Shown here piece after piece: positions 54,192 through 62,340 of a DNA stretch of 64,000 bases; position 1 is the first letter of the stretch; every line of letters begins with the position of its first letter. The position numbers were made by a program, and so were the translations under genes. The notes under the pieces were generated by a model. The model did no database searches and was not told where the DNA came from. It was given only the letters and a program-made list of their open reading frames with translations. Where the stretch lies: the NCBI GenBank assembly GCA_013287275.1, contig JABDED010000007.1, positions 1-64,000 on the forward strand, read 5' to 3'. The DNA is from Betaproteobacteria bacterium. GTDB lineage: Bacteria; Pseudomonadota; Gammaproteobacteria; Burkholderiales; Burkholderiaceae_D.

Positions 54192-54315
54192 GAGAGCGAT
54201 CCGAGCTATGCGATTGCGGGCGGGCGCCATCCTCATGGCGCTTAGCTTATGCTGTCACGTCTTATGCGTCGCCACTTCGGGCGGGCGGCATTATTACGCT
54301 AATTCAATCGATTGA
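54192..54315 (+). pseudogene. MFS transporter remnant
   Basis: In the frame of base 54213, the translation runs Ile-Ala-Gly-Gly, then Gly-Ala, a stop, Leu-Met-Leu-Ser-Arg-Leu-Met-Arg-Arg-His-Phe-Gly-Arg-Ala-Ala-Leu-Leu-Arg-stop. This lines up with Ile-Leu-Gly-Gly, Gly-Ala, Leu-Leu-Leu-Arg-His-Met-Arg-Arg-His-Phe-Gly-Leu-Ala-Ala-Pro-Leu-Arg in the intact MFS at 50255. The end at Asn-Ser-Ile-Asp plus TGA matches the intact Gln-Ser-Met-Gly end. Most of the gene is gone. Confidence 0.6.
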
Positions 54316-54363
54316 GTCGAGCCGCCAGGTATTTATTTACTTTTCTATTTTCAAGGATTTTCT

Positions 54364-56088
54364 ATGAAGGAAGATGTAGATCAACGCATACTTGGCGCGG
54401 TGTCGGTAATCAACGCCCCAGACGCAGTGAAAGCACAAGCTGAAGCAAACGGCGTGGCTGCTATAGATTTATTGTTGCAGGACTACAATCGGGGCGACGC
54501 ACCAGGGCTGGTGATCGGCATCGCCCGTCACGGTAAGCTCTTGTGCAGCCGCGCACTTGGGATGGCCTCGCTGGAGCAGGGCGTGGCCAACACGCTGCAC
54601 TCCCGCATGCGCATTGCCTCGACCAGCAAGCATTTCACGGCGTTGGCAATAATGCTGCTGGCCGAAGACGGTCGACTTAGCATTGACGACGCGATACAGC
54701 GGTATTTGCCGGAACTTCCGCAACTGGCTGCCAGCGGCCCGACATTGCGGCAACTGTTGAACCACACCAGCGGGTGGCGCGGTCATGACGAGTTATCGAG
54801 CCTTGCGCATGGACTCACGCTACAGCCGGCGGAGCAGGCCATGACTTCGATGGCGCGGCAAAGCGAATTGAATTTCGAACCGGGGAGCCAGATGATCTAC
54901 AGTAATGGCGGCTATCACATGTTGGCCAAGATTGTCGAGCGGGTCAGCGGTAAGAGTTTCGCGCAATTCCTGACGCAGCGTATCCTGGAACCGCTTGGCA
55001 TGCTCGATACCGAATCGGTTGCCAGCGACCTCGAGATACATCCTGGTCTGGCCGGCCTCTATTGGAAATCATCGCCAGATGGCGGTTGGCGACGCGGTAT
55101 TTACCCGGTCGACTTAGAGGGTGGGGGCTCACTGATTTCGACCGTGGGCGATATGCTGCGCTGGCTGGTCCATTTGCGCGACCCCAACAAGCGTGTTGGC
55201 AGTGCGGCAAGCTGGGCCCAGATGCTGGCACCTACGACACTCTCCTCTGGTTGCGTGCTGCCATACGGTTTCGGGCTGATGCGACACCTCTATCGTGGTG
55301 TCGAAGTAATTCACCACGCCGGCGGGGTCATCGGTGGTGCATCCCAAATGCTCACCGTGCCGGCGCACGGTCTCGACATCATCATTATTGCCAATGGCGC
55401 CATGGTGTCGCCGCAAGCATTGGCATACCAGGTGGTAGACGCTTTGCTCGCTGATGAGTTGCCAGAACCGCCCGAAGAGCGTGTTCCAATTAAGGCTTAT
55501 CCAGCGTTGCCCGGCCACCGTTATCATGCACCTGCCACTGGCGAAATGATCGGTTTTACTGATGTTGGGGGAAAACTTGGATTGTCGTGGCTAAATTCGC
55601 GGCCAGTAGGGTTGCGGCAACGTAATGGCAGCATATGGCTGCCCACCTCGGATTTGGCCATCAGCCCGCTCGAAATCGACGTCTCGGAAATCAATCCTGA
55701 ACTTGTTCCCGACACCATCGCGTTAAGCGAGGGTGGGCAGGTGCGACAATTTAGGCGCTTGCCCGATACTGCGCCAAGCGTTACGGCGCTGGCATCGCAA
55801 CTATGTGGCGACTACTGGGCCCCTGACCTCGGCGCCACGGCAAACATTGCTTTGCAGGGCGACCGCCTGGCATTGACCATGCAAGGCAAGCACGGCAGCA
55901 ATTTGCTATATCTGCAAGCGCTGTCGGAGGACGTCATGTCTATGGCATCTCCTGATCCATTGATGTCCGCCCTCGGCGCTGGTGGCATTCTCAATGTTGA
56001 ACGCATGACAGGGTTAGTTGTCGGCCTTCGGCTGGACTCGATACGCCTTCGAAAATTGCATTTGATACGTACGAAGGTAGTCGCATGA
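54364..56088 (+). CDS. S12 beta-lactamase-like serine hydrolase (D-aminopeptidase/MlrB type)
   Basis: 574 residues. The class C beta-lactamase/PBP fold has Ser86-Thr-Ser-Lys89 (SxxK), Tyr179-Ser-Asn (YxN) and His318-Ala-Gly (the HxG/KTG-box), so the catalytic set is complete. A C-terminal extension from about 390, rich in strands, resembles the extra barrel domains of D-aminopeptidase DAP-type enzymes. No signal peptide is evident, so it works in the cytoplasm. Related enzymes cut peptides or amides, some with D-residues; MlrB of microcystin degraders belongs to the same superfamily. Its stop overlaps the start of an M81 remnant. Confidence 0.85.
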   Translation: MKEDVDQRILGAVSVINAPDAVKAQAEANGVAAIDLLLQDYNRGDAPGLVIGIARHGKLLCSRALGMASLEQGVANTLHSRMRIASTSKHFTALAIMLLAEDGRLSIDDAIQRYLPELPQLAASGPTLRQLLNHTSGWRGHDELSSLAHGLTLQPAEQAMTSMARQSELNFEPGSQMIYSNGGYHMLAKIVERVSGKSFAQFLTQRILEPLGMLDTESVASDLEIHPGLAGLYWKSSPDGGWRRGIYPVDLEGGGSLISTVGDMLRWLVHLRDPNKRVGSAASWAQMLAPTTLSSGCVLPYGFGLMRHLYRGVEVIHHAGGVIGGASQMLTVPAHGLDIIIIANGAMVSPQALAYQVVDALLADELPEPPEERVPIKAYPALPGHRYHAPATGEMIGFTDVGGKLGLSWLNSRPVGLRQRNGSIWLPTSDLAISPLEIDVSEINPELVPDTIALSEGGQVRQFRRLPDTAPSVTALASQLCGDYWAPDLGATANIALQGDRLALTMQGKHGSNLLYLQALSEDVMSMASPDPLMSALGAGGILNVERMTGLVVGLRLDSIRLRKLHLIRTKVVA

Positions 56089-56266
56089 AAGTCTTCGCCG
56101 CATTGCTTTTTACTGATACCTACACAGCCATACCCATAGGTTGAGATAGGGCTATCGAGATAGTTGTCTGTTTCATGGCGATGCCAGCATGCCTGATGCA
56201 AAGGCTTCGAATCATGTAGCGGAACCTGTGGACGTGATCAGCTTGGACTTGGCGAACTGTTTCTAG
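56085..56266 (+). pseudogene. M81 metallopeptidase remnant
   Basis: ATG at 56085 overlaps the S12 stop. It reads Met-Lys-Val-Phe-Ala-Ala-Leu-Leu-Phe-Thr-Asp-Thr-Tyr-Thr-Ala-Ile-Pro-Ile-Gly-stop, like Met-Lys-Phe-Phe-Val-Ala-Ser-Leu-Leu-Thr-Glu-Thr-Asn-Thr of the intact M81. After a frameshift, His-Gly-Asp-Ala-Ser-Met-Pro-Asp-Ala matches His-Gly-Asp-Ala-Ser-Thr-Arg-Asp-Ala. The rest of the gene is missing and the piece ends at a TAG (56264). Confidence 0.7.
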
Positions 56267-56334
56267 AAAAAAATTAAGTTAAGAGGCGGAGATTGCGAAT
56301 ATGATTGAACTCAAAGACGTTAAAAGGGGGATTT

Positions 56335-57486
56335 ATGAGTATGGGTGAAATGCAGGCAGATTATATTGTCATCGGCGCAGGTATTGCCGGTACATCTATT
56401 GCTTACTGGTTGTCAAAGCATGAACGGGTAATTGTGTTGGAGCGTGAAACGCAGCCGGGATATCACAGCACGGGCCGTTCGGCAGCATTGTTCATGGAAA
56501 GTTACGGTTCACCGCAAGTACGTGCGCTAACTTCTGCCAGTCGGTCATTTTTTGAGCGGCCGCCGACCGGGTTCTGTGAACATGAATTGCTCACCTCGCG
56601 TGGCGCGATGCATTTTGCATACCGCGGGCAAGAGATAGAGCTCGATGCGCACGAGGTCCTGGTTCGTTCAGTGTCGAGGAATGTGGAGCGTTTGGACGCA
56701 GTCGAGGCCTGCCTACGCGTGCCGGTATTGCGCCCGGAAAATCTACTCGGTGCGGTATATGAAGCCGATGCCTCGGATATCGATGTGCACGCTTTGCAAC
56801 AGGGATTTATACGTGGCGCGCGTATCAATGGAAATAGGCTCGTCAGTAATGCCGAAGTCCGTGGCTTGAAACGCGTTGCCGGGGCTTGGGAGGTCGCGAC
56901 TAATCAAGGCACCTACCACGCCCCAATATTGGTCAATGCGGCAGGTGCGTGGGCCGATACTATTGGTGCACTGGCTGGCGCGGCGCCGATTGGATTGGTG
57001 CCAAAGCGACGCTCCGCCCTTATTTTTGCGCCACCGCAAGGCGTCGACACGTCCGACTGGCCGATGTTCATGGATATTGAGCAGTCCTTTTACGTCAAGC
57101 CGGACGCGGGCATGCTGCTCGGCTCTCCTGCGAACGCGGACCCGGTTGAGCCACATGACGTACAACCTGAAGAACTCGATATCGCCGTCGCGATCGACCG
57201 CATCCAAAGTATGACGACTTTGACAGTGCATCGTCCCAGCCATGTTTGGGCTGGGTTGCGCTCGTTTGTCTCGGACGGTGAATTCGTTGGTGGATTTGAT
57301 ACTGCTGTACCGGGTTTTTTTTGGGCAGCAGCTCAGGGCGGTTATGGAATACAGACCGCGCCCGCCGTCGGTCAGGTTTATGCCGCCATGCTGCGCGGGC
57401 TACCGGTACCAGAGCAAATAGCGCAATTCGGTGTCCGCGCCGAAGCTCTCAGCCCTGCGCGCTCGAATTCCAGCCATCAACTTTAA
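56335..57486 (+). CDS. FAD-dependent oxidoreductase (DAO family)
   Basis: 383 residues from the ATG at 56335, with AAGGGGG upstream. The Rossmann FAD motif is Val-Ile-Gly-Ala-Gly-Ile-Ala-Gly near 12-19, followed by Glu36, and the C-terminal DAO block has Gly-Gly-Tyr-Gly-Ile-Gln-Thr. It resembles glycine/D-amino-acid oxidases and dehydrogenases (DadA-like). In this cluster it would oxidise a D- or N-alkyl amino acid set free by the peptidases to a 2-oxo acid. The exact substrate is an inference. It is not part of the duplicated MFS-S12-M81 unit as far as I can see. Confidence 0.8.
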   Translation: MSMGEMQADYIVIGAGIAGTSIAYWLSKHERVIVLERETQPGYHSTGRSAALFMESYGSPQVRALTSASRSFFERPPTGFCEHELLTSRGAMHFAYRGQEIELDAHEVLVRSVSRNVERLDAVEACLRVPVLRPENLLGAVYEADASDIDVHALQQGFIRGARINGNRLVSNAEVRGLKRVAGAWEVATNQGTYHAPILVNAAGAWADTIGALAGAAPIGLVPKRRSALIFAPPQGVDTSDWPMFMDIEQSFYVKPDAGMLLGSPANADPVEPHDVQPEELDIAVAIDRIQSMTTLTVHRPSHVWAGLRSFVSDGEFVGGFDTAVPGFFWAAAQGGYGIQTAPAVGQVYAAMLRGLPVPEQIAQFGVRAEALSPARSNSSHQL

Positions 57487-57552
57487 TCGCAATTTTTATT
57501 TGCTTCGACCCTGGCCGGGGCTTGACGTTTTCTTCTGCAGCGGAGCGATTGT

Positions 57553-57700
57553 GAGGTCGGCGTAGTTGTCGAGTAGGTCGCAGTGCAGGTAGCGCCGTAG
57601 AGATCACAGGGGAACTCTTTGCCGACGATAGCCGCGAGCAACTAGAAATCGGTGAGCGACGGAGTCAGTGGCGACGGCAAAAAAATCAAGATTTCAAATA
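57553..57700 (+). pseudogene. FecR remnant
   Basis: In one frame: Glu-Val-Gly-Val-Val-Val-Glu-stop-Val-Ala-Val-Gln-Val-Ala-Pro, matching Glu-Val-Glu-Val-Val-Val-Glu-Glu-Gly-Arg-Val-Gln-Val-Ala-Pro of the intact FecR. Further on Gly-Asp-Gly-Lys-Lys-Ile-Lys-Ile-Ser-Asn matches its C-terminus Asn-Gly-Ala-Glu-Ile-Lys-Ile-Ser-Lys. Stops and a shift disrupt it. It precedes a TonB receptor remnant, as FecR precedes the intact receptor. Confidence 0.6.
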
Positions 57701-57771
57701 ATTATTACCGGATTGTGATGCGGCGTTCGTCTCAGTTATTAGCACATCGTTGTAACAAACCGGGACCTCGT

Positions 57772-58244
57772 ATGAAGTGTAGTAGATGGAGCCAACTGAT
57801 ACTGCGCCTTACCATCAGCAGTGCTTGTGCATTGTTAATAGGTATATCCGTTCAGGCGCAGTCGCAGACCAAAAATTTCGACATTGCCGCTGGCGATCTT
57901 AAATTTGCATTGGATGCCTATCTTGCCCAGGCGGGTGTGCAGCTCATCTACAAGATTGACGATATCAAAGGCCTCTCCACTAAAGGTGTGAAAGGTACGC
58001 TAATGCCTGACACTGCGTTGGTAAAGTTGTTGCAAGGCACGCACCTGTGCGTACGGCACGGCGCCGACAGCTCCATGGTGATTGTGTTGGCTCCTATCGA
58101 AGGGGTAGCATCAGAGAAAATGCTGAACAGTGGAAAATGCCAGGAATGATGCTGAGTACGGCGACGCGCCGTCGCGAAATCTTTCACGAAGAGACGGTGC
58201 AGGCTACTGATTTGCCGAATCGAAAAATTTTACAAAAAGAATGA
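57772..58244 (+). pseudogene. truncated TonB receptor (STN domain only)
   Basis: From 57772 it reads a signal peptide and an STN domain nearly identical in pattern to the one at 47802: Gln-Thr-Lys-Asn-Phe-Asp-Ile-Ala-Ala-Gly-Asp-Leu-Lys, Gly-Val-Gln-Leu-Ile-Tyr-Lys, Gly-Leu-Ser-Thr-Lys-Gly-Val-Lys. The ORF stops at 58149, and the next frame shows the start of the plug (Ser-Thr-Ala-Thr-Arg-Arg-Arg-Glu), so one frameshift and loss of the barrel explain it. The 125-residue STN piece may still be translated. Confidence 0.75.
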
Positions 58245-58359
58245 GAATAGCCTGCTCCTCAACAAGCTGTGGTGTCCTAAATTTTGTAGTTGCTTTAATC
58301 TCTGATCATGTCTAATCGGTGATCCGGTGGTCGCCTATCCGGCGGCAGATCTACCCCTG

Positions 58360-58388
58360 GGAGCCCTCCGTCAAAAACGGAGGGCTCC
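58360..58388. other. 12-bp perfect hairpin downstream of the island
   Basis: GGAGCCCTCCGT (58360-58371), loop CAAAA, ACGGAGGGCTCC (58377-58388). No T tract. Possibly a bidirectional terminator or a boundary structure. It lies in the 58245-58654 gap, which also holds the MFS remnant. Confidence 0.5.
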
Positions 58389-58420
58389 AGCCGGTGCGTA
58401 GTTTGCACTCGTGACACTCA

Positions 58421-58501
58421 TTTGCAATCTTCCTCGTCACGCTGGATACGGCATTTCCCAAATTGCGTGCCATGCTCGTGGCTTGGATCCCGGTGTGGGG
58501 C
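58421..58501 (+). pseudogene. third MFS transporter remnant (N-terminal piece)
   Basis: From TTT at 58421: Phe-Ala-Ile-Phe-Leu-Val-Thr-Leu-Asp-Thr-Ala-Phe-Pro-Lys-Leu-Arg-Ala, aligned to Ala-Thr-Phe-Leu-Gly-Thr-Leu-Asp-Ala-Ala-Leu-Leu-Lys-Leu-Leu-Ala of helix 1 in the intact MFS at 50255. Nucleotide similarity (CACGCTGGAT) supports it. It follows the TonB receptor remnant exactly as MFS follows the intact receptor. Confidence 0.5.
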
Positions 58502-58654
58502 AGTCACCCAAGCACAATGTTCTTCAAAGCCAGCGGTGTGTGATTGTGGAAGAAATTAAGTAATTAAATGATCTTGCAGGCCCAATTTTTCTATAGACCT
58601 AGAAATTTTTTCGTCGGCAAAGATTTCAAGTTCCAATTACCACACGGAGACCCC

Positions 58655-61600
58655 ATGAATGCACCCCTGAAGGTCGATCAGCAAACGCCGCTGGCCGACG
58701 ACAAGATTTCCCTGGACGACAAATTCACGCTGGAGCGCGGCCGCGCCTTCATGACCGGCACGCAGGCGATCATCCGCCTGGCGATGCTGCAGCGCCAGCA
58801 TGACGTGAAAGCCGGCCTGAATACCGGCGGCTTCATCACCGGCTACCGCGGTTCGCCGCTGGGCGGCGTCGACATGACCGCGCAAAAGGCCAAGAAACAC
58901 CTGGCGGCGCATCACGTCACCTTCCATCCGGGCGTCAATGAGGATCTGGCGGCGACTACCGTGTGGGGCACGCAACAAGTCAATATGTTCCAGGGCGCCA
59001 AATACGACGGCGTGTTCTCTATCTGGTACGGCAAGGGCCCGGGCGTAGACCGCTGCGGCGACGTCTTCAAGCACGCCAACATGGCCGGCACTTCCAAGCA
59101 CGGCGGCGTACTGGTACTGGCAGGCGACGACCACGCAGCCAAATCGTCGACCACGGCGCACCAGAGCGAACATATCCTGAAAGCCTGCGGCATTCCCGTG
59201 CTGTATCCTTCGTCGGTGCAAGAGTACCTGGATTACGGCCTGCACGCGTTTGCAATGAGCCGCTATACCGGCCTGTGGGTATCGATGAAATGCGTGACCG
59301 ACATCGTCGAATCCGGCGCTGCCGTCGATATCGATCCGGACCGCGTGCAACCGGTGATCCCGACCGACCTGATCCTGCCGCCTGACGGCCTCAACATCCG
59401 CATGCCGGATGCAGTGCTGGACCAGGAAGCGCGGATGAACAATTACAAATGGTATGCCGCACTGGCCTATGTGCGCGCCAACAAGCTGAACCAGATCATC
59501 TGGGACAGCCCCAAGGCCCGCATCGGCATCATCACCGCCGGCAAATCCTACCTGGACACCCGCCAGGCGCTGGCCGACCTCGGCATCGATGAACAAATCG
59601 CGCACGACATCGGCATCCGCCTGTACAAGATAGGCATGACCTGGCCGCTGGAATCGCAGGGCGTGCACCAGTTTGCCGAAGGCCTGGAAGAAATCCTGGT
59701 TGTGGAAGAAAAGCGCCAGATCCTGGAATACCAGATCAAGGAAGAACTGTACAACCTGCCGGACGGCCAGCGTCCGCGCGTGGTCGGCAAGTTCGACGAC
59801 ACCGGCGAATGGAGCAACCTGCAAGGCGCGGGCCATGGCGACTGGCTGCTGCCTGCCACCTATGAACTGACGCCGGCGCAGATCGCCCGCGCAGTGGCAT
59901 CGCGTATCTCCCGCTATTTCGCCGGCCATCCGGTAGAGCAGCGCGTGAAAGAGCGCATCGCCTACCTGGAAGCCAAGGAAGCGGTGCTGAAGGTCACCAC
60001 CTCCAGCAAGCCGGACCCGGCCAAGGACCGCATCCCCCACTTCTGTTCCGGTTGTCCGCACAATACCTCCACCAAGCTGCCGGACGGCAGCCGTGCACTG
60101 GCCGGCATAGGCTGCCACTACATGGTGCTGTGGATGGACAGGGAAACTTCCACCTTCACGCACATGGGCGCAGAAGGCACGACCTGGATAGGCCAGGCCC
60201 CGTTCACCACCGAAGACCACGTGTTCTGCAATCTCGGCGACGGCACCTATTACCATTCCGGCTTGCTGGCGGTACGCGCGTCGGTATCCGGCAAGGTCAA
60301 CATCACCTACAAGATTCTGTACAACGACGCGGTCGCGATGACCGGCGGCCAGGAGTTCGACGGTCCGCTGGATCCCGGCATGATTTCTCGCCAGATCGCT
60401 GCCGAGGGCGTGGGTCCTATCATCGTGGTTACCGACGAACCGGACAAATACCCGGCCGACTACAACTGGGCACCCGGCGTCACCGTGCGCCACCGCAGCG
60501 AGCTGGATGCAGTACAGCGTGAACTGCGCGTCGTGAAGGGCGTATCCGCGATGATCTACGACCAGACCTGCGCCAGCGAAAAACGCCGCCGCCGGAAACG
60601 CAATGAGTATCCGGATCCAGCCAAGCGCGCGGTCATCAATGAAGCCGTGTGCGAAGGCTGCGGCGATTGCAGCGTGCAGTCGAACTGCCTGTCGGTGGAA
60701 CCGTTGGAAACAGAATTCGGCCGCAAGCGCCAGATCAACCAGTCTTCCTGCAACAAGGATTTCTCCTGCGTGAACGGCTTCTGCCCCAGCTTTGTGACGG
60801 TAGAGGGCGGCAGCCTGAAGAAGCCGAAGAAGGCCAAGGTAGAAAATAGCCCGTCGCTGGACGTGGCCAATTTGCCGATACCGGCGATTCCATCGACTGC
60901 CGAACCTTTCGGCATCCTGGTCACCGGCATAGGCGGCACCGGTGTGGTCACCGTCGGCCAGATCCTGGCGATGGCGGCCCACGTAGCCGGCAAGGGCTGC
61001 TCGGTGCTGGACATGAGCGGCCTGGCGCAAAAAGGCGGCCCGGTGCTGTCCCACGTGCGCCTGGCGGACAAGCCGGAAGACATCCATTCCACCCGCGTCG
61101 GCACCGGCGCGGCGGACCTGGTCATCGGTTGCGACGTGATCGTGACGGCAGGCAAGGATGCGCTGTCGCGCATGGGCGAAGGCCGTACCTTTGCCGCGAT
61201 CAATTCCACCGGCACGCCGACTGCGGCTTTCGTCAAGAACCCGGACTGGCAATTCCCCGGCGCCGGCGCCGAGAGCGACATCCGCGCCGCCTGCGGCAGC
61301 GACCATGTATCCCTGGTTGACGCCGGCAGGATTGCGACCGCACTGATGGGCGACAATATCGCGACCAATATGTTCATGCTCGGCTATGCATGGCAAAAAG
61401 CCTGGGTGCCGTTGACTGAAGCGGTATTGATGCGCGCGATAGAATTGAATGGCGTATCGGTAGACTTCAACAAGAAGGCTTTCAACTGGGGCCGGATTGC
61501 AGCGCATGACCTGGCAGCGGTAGAAAAGCTGATCACGCCGGGCCAGGTGATAGAACTGAAACGCGCACCGACGCTGGACGACATCATCGCCAAGCGCACG

Positions 61601-62230
61601 GCTTTCCTGACCGACTATCAGGATGCCGCGTATGCAAAGCAATATGTGGACTTCATCAAGCAGGTGAAAGCAGCGGAAGAGAAGGTCGTCGACGGTTCCA
61701 AATCCCTGCGTCTGACCGAAGCTGCAGCGCGCTATCTGTTCAAGCTGATGGCCTACAAGGACGAGTATGAAGTCGCGCGCCTGTACACCACCGGCAGCTT
61801 CGAGAAAAAAATCTCGGACATGTTTGAAGGCGACTACAAGATCAATTTCCACCTGGCGCCGCCTTTGCTGGCCAAGCGCGATGCCAAGGGACAATTGATC
61901 AAGCAATCCTTCGGCCCGTGGATGATGAAAGCCTTCGGCCTGCTGGCCAAGGGCAAGTTCCTGCGCGGCAGCATGCTGGATATCTTCGGCTATACCGAAG
62001 AGCGCAAGATGGAACGCGCATTGCCGCTCGAGTACAAGCAGATGCTGGGCACTTTGCTGCCGCAGTTGAGTGCAGACAATCTGTCCAAGGCAGTGGCGCT
62101 GGCCAGCATCCCGGAAGACATCCGCGGTTACGGCCATGTGAAAGAGCGTCACCTGAACGTCGCCAAGGCCAAGCAGGAGGCCTTGCTGGCAGAGTTCAAT
62201 TCGCAGCAGCAACCCCAGAAGGCAGTTTGA
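58655..62230 (+). CDS. indolepyruvate:ferredoxin oxidoreductase, single-chain
   Basis: 1191 residues from the ATG at 58655, with GGAGA upstream. It fuses the IorA and IorB parts: pyrimidine/TPP domains (Cys-Asn-Leu-Gly-Asp-Gly-Thr-Tyr-Tyr-His near 527), two 4Fe-4S cysteine sets (Cys-Glu-Gly-Cys-Gly-Asp-Cys near 665 and Cys-x5-Cys-x4-Cys-Pro later) and a C-terminal gamma domain with Gly-Ile-Gly-Gly-Thr-Gly-Val-Val-Thr. It oxidises aryl pyruvates to aryl-acetyl-CoA using ferredoxin, in aromatic amino-acid breakdown. It is common in Burkholderiales, so it is likely ancestral here rather than part of the island. Confidence 0.9.
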   Translation: MNAPLKVDQQTPLADDKISLDDKFTLERGRAFMTGTQAIIRLAMLQRQHDVKAGLNTGGFITGYRGSPLGGVDMTAQKAKKHLAAHHVTFHPGVNEDLAATTVWGTQQVNMFQGAKYDGVFSIWYGKGPGVDRCGDVFKHANMAGTSKHGGVLVLAGDDHAAKSSTTAHQSEHILKACGIPVLYPSSVQEYLDYGLHAFAMSRYTGLWVSMKCVTDIVESGAAVDIDPDRVQPVIPTDLILPPDGLNIRMPDAVLDQEARMNNYKWYAALAYVRANKLNQIIWDSPKARIGIITAGKSYLDTRQALADLGIDEQIAHDIGIRLYKIGMTWPLESQGVHQFAEGLEEILVVEEKRQILEYQIKEELYNLPDGQRPRVVGKFDDTGEWSNLQGAGHGDWLLPATYELTPAQIARAVASRISRYFAGHPVEQRVKERIAYLEAKEAVLKVTTSSKPDPAKDRIPHFCSGCPHNTSTKLPDGSRALAGIGCHYMVLWMDRETSTFTHMGAEGTTWIGQAPFTTEDHVFCNLGDGTYYHSGLLAVRASVSGKVNITYKILYNDAVAMTGGQEFDGPLDPGMISRQIAAEGVGPIIVVTDEPDKYPADYNWAPGVTVRHRSELDAVQRELRVVKGVSAMIYDQTCASEKRRRRKRNEYPDPAKRAVINEAVCEGCGDCSVQSNCLSVEPLETEFGRKRQINQSSCNKDFSCVNGFCPSFVTVEGGSLKKPKKAKVENSPSLDVANLPIPAIPSTAEPFGILVTGIGGTGVVTVGQILAMAAHVAGKGCSVLDMSGLAQKGGPVLSHVRLADKPEDIHSTRVGTGAADLVIGCDVIVTAGKDALSRMGEGRTFAAINSTGTPTAAFVKNPDWQFPGAGAESDIRAACGSDHVSLVDAGRIATALMGDNIATNMFMLGYAWQKAWVPLTEAVLMRAIELNGVSVDFNKKAFNWGRIAAHDLAAVEKLITPGQVIELKRAPTLDDIIAKRTAFLTDYQDAAYAKQYVDFIKQVKAAEEKVVDGSKSLRLTEAAARYLFKLMAYKDEYEVARLYTTGSFEKKISDMFEGDYKINFHLAPPLLAKRDAKGQLIKQSFGPWMMKAFGLLAKGKFLRGSMLDIFGYTEERKMERALPLEYKQMLGTLLPQLSADNLSKAVALASIPEDIRGYGHVKERHLNVAKAKQEALLAEFNSQQQPQKAV

Positions 62231-62304
62231 TGCCTGAGCTAAAATGCTGCTCAGATTGCCTGCGCCCGCGTCACGAAGACACGCCGTTTTTTCCTCTCAA
62301 GTGA
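62230..62304 (+). CDS. very small Cys-rich ORF, doubtful
   Basis: 24 codons, with ATG overlapping the oxidoreductase stop by one base. It reads Met-Pro-Glu-Leu-Lys-Cys-Cys-Ser-Asp-Cys. The overlap allows coupling, but no family is known and it may be chance. Confidence 0.2.
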   Translation: MPELKCCSDCLRPRHEDTPFFPLK

Positions 62305-62340
62305 TTACGAGAGTCGATCGTAAGCATCAAAGATAAAAAT

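Noticed and set aside
50255-56088. Calling the genes mlrD, mlrC and mlrB
   Set aside because: Only family-level likeness can be seen, mlrA is missing and the M81 is a fusion, so symbols would overstate the case.
58637-62212. 1191-codon open frame on the minus strand
   Set aside because: It is the exact antisense of the indolepyruvate oxidoreductase. High third-position GC removes stop codons; the translation has no recognisable domain.
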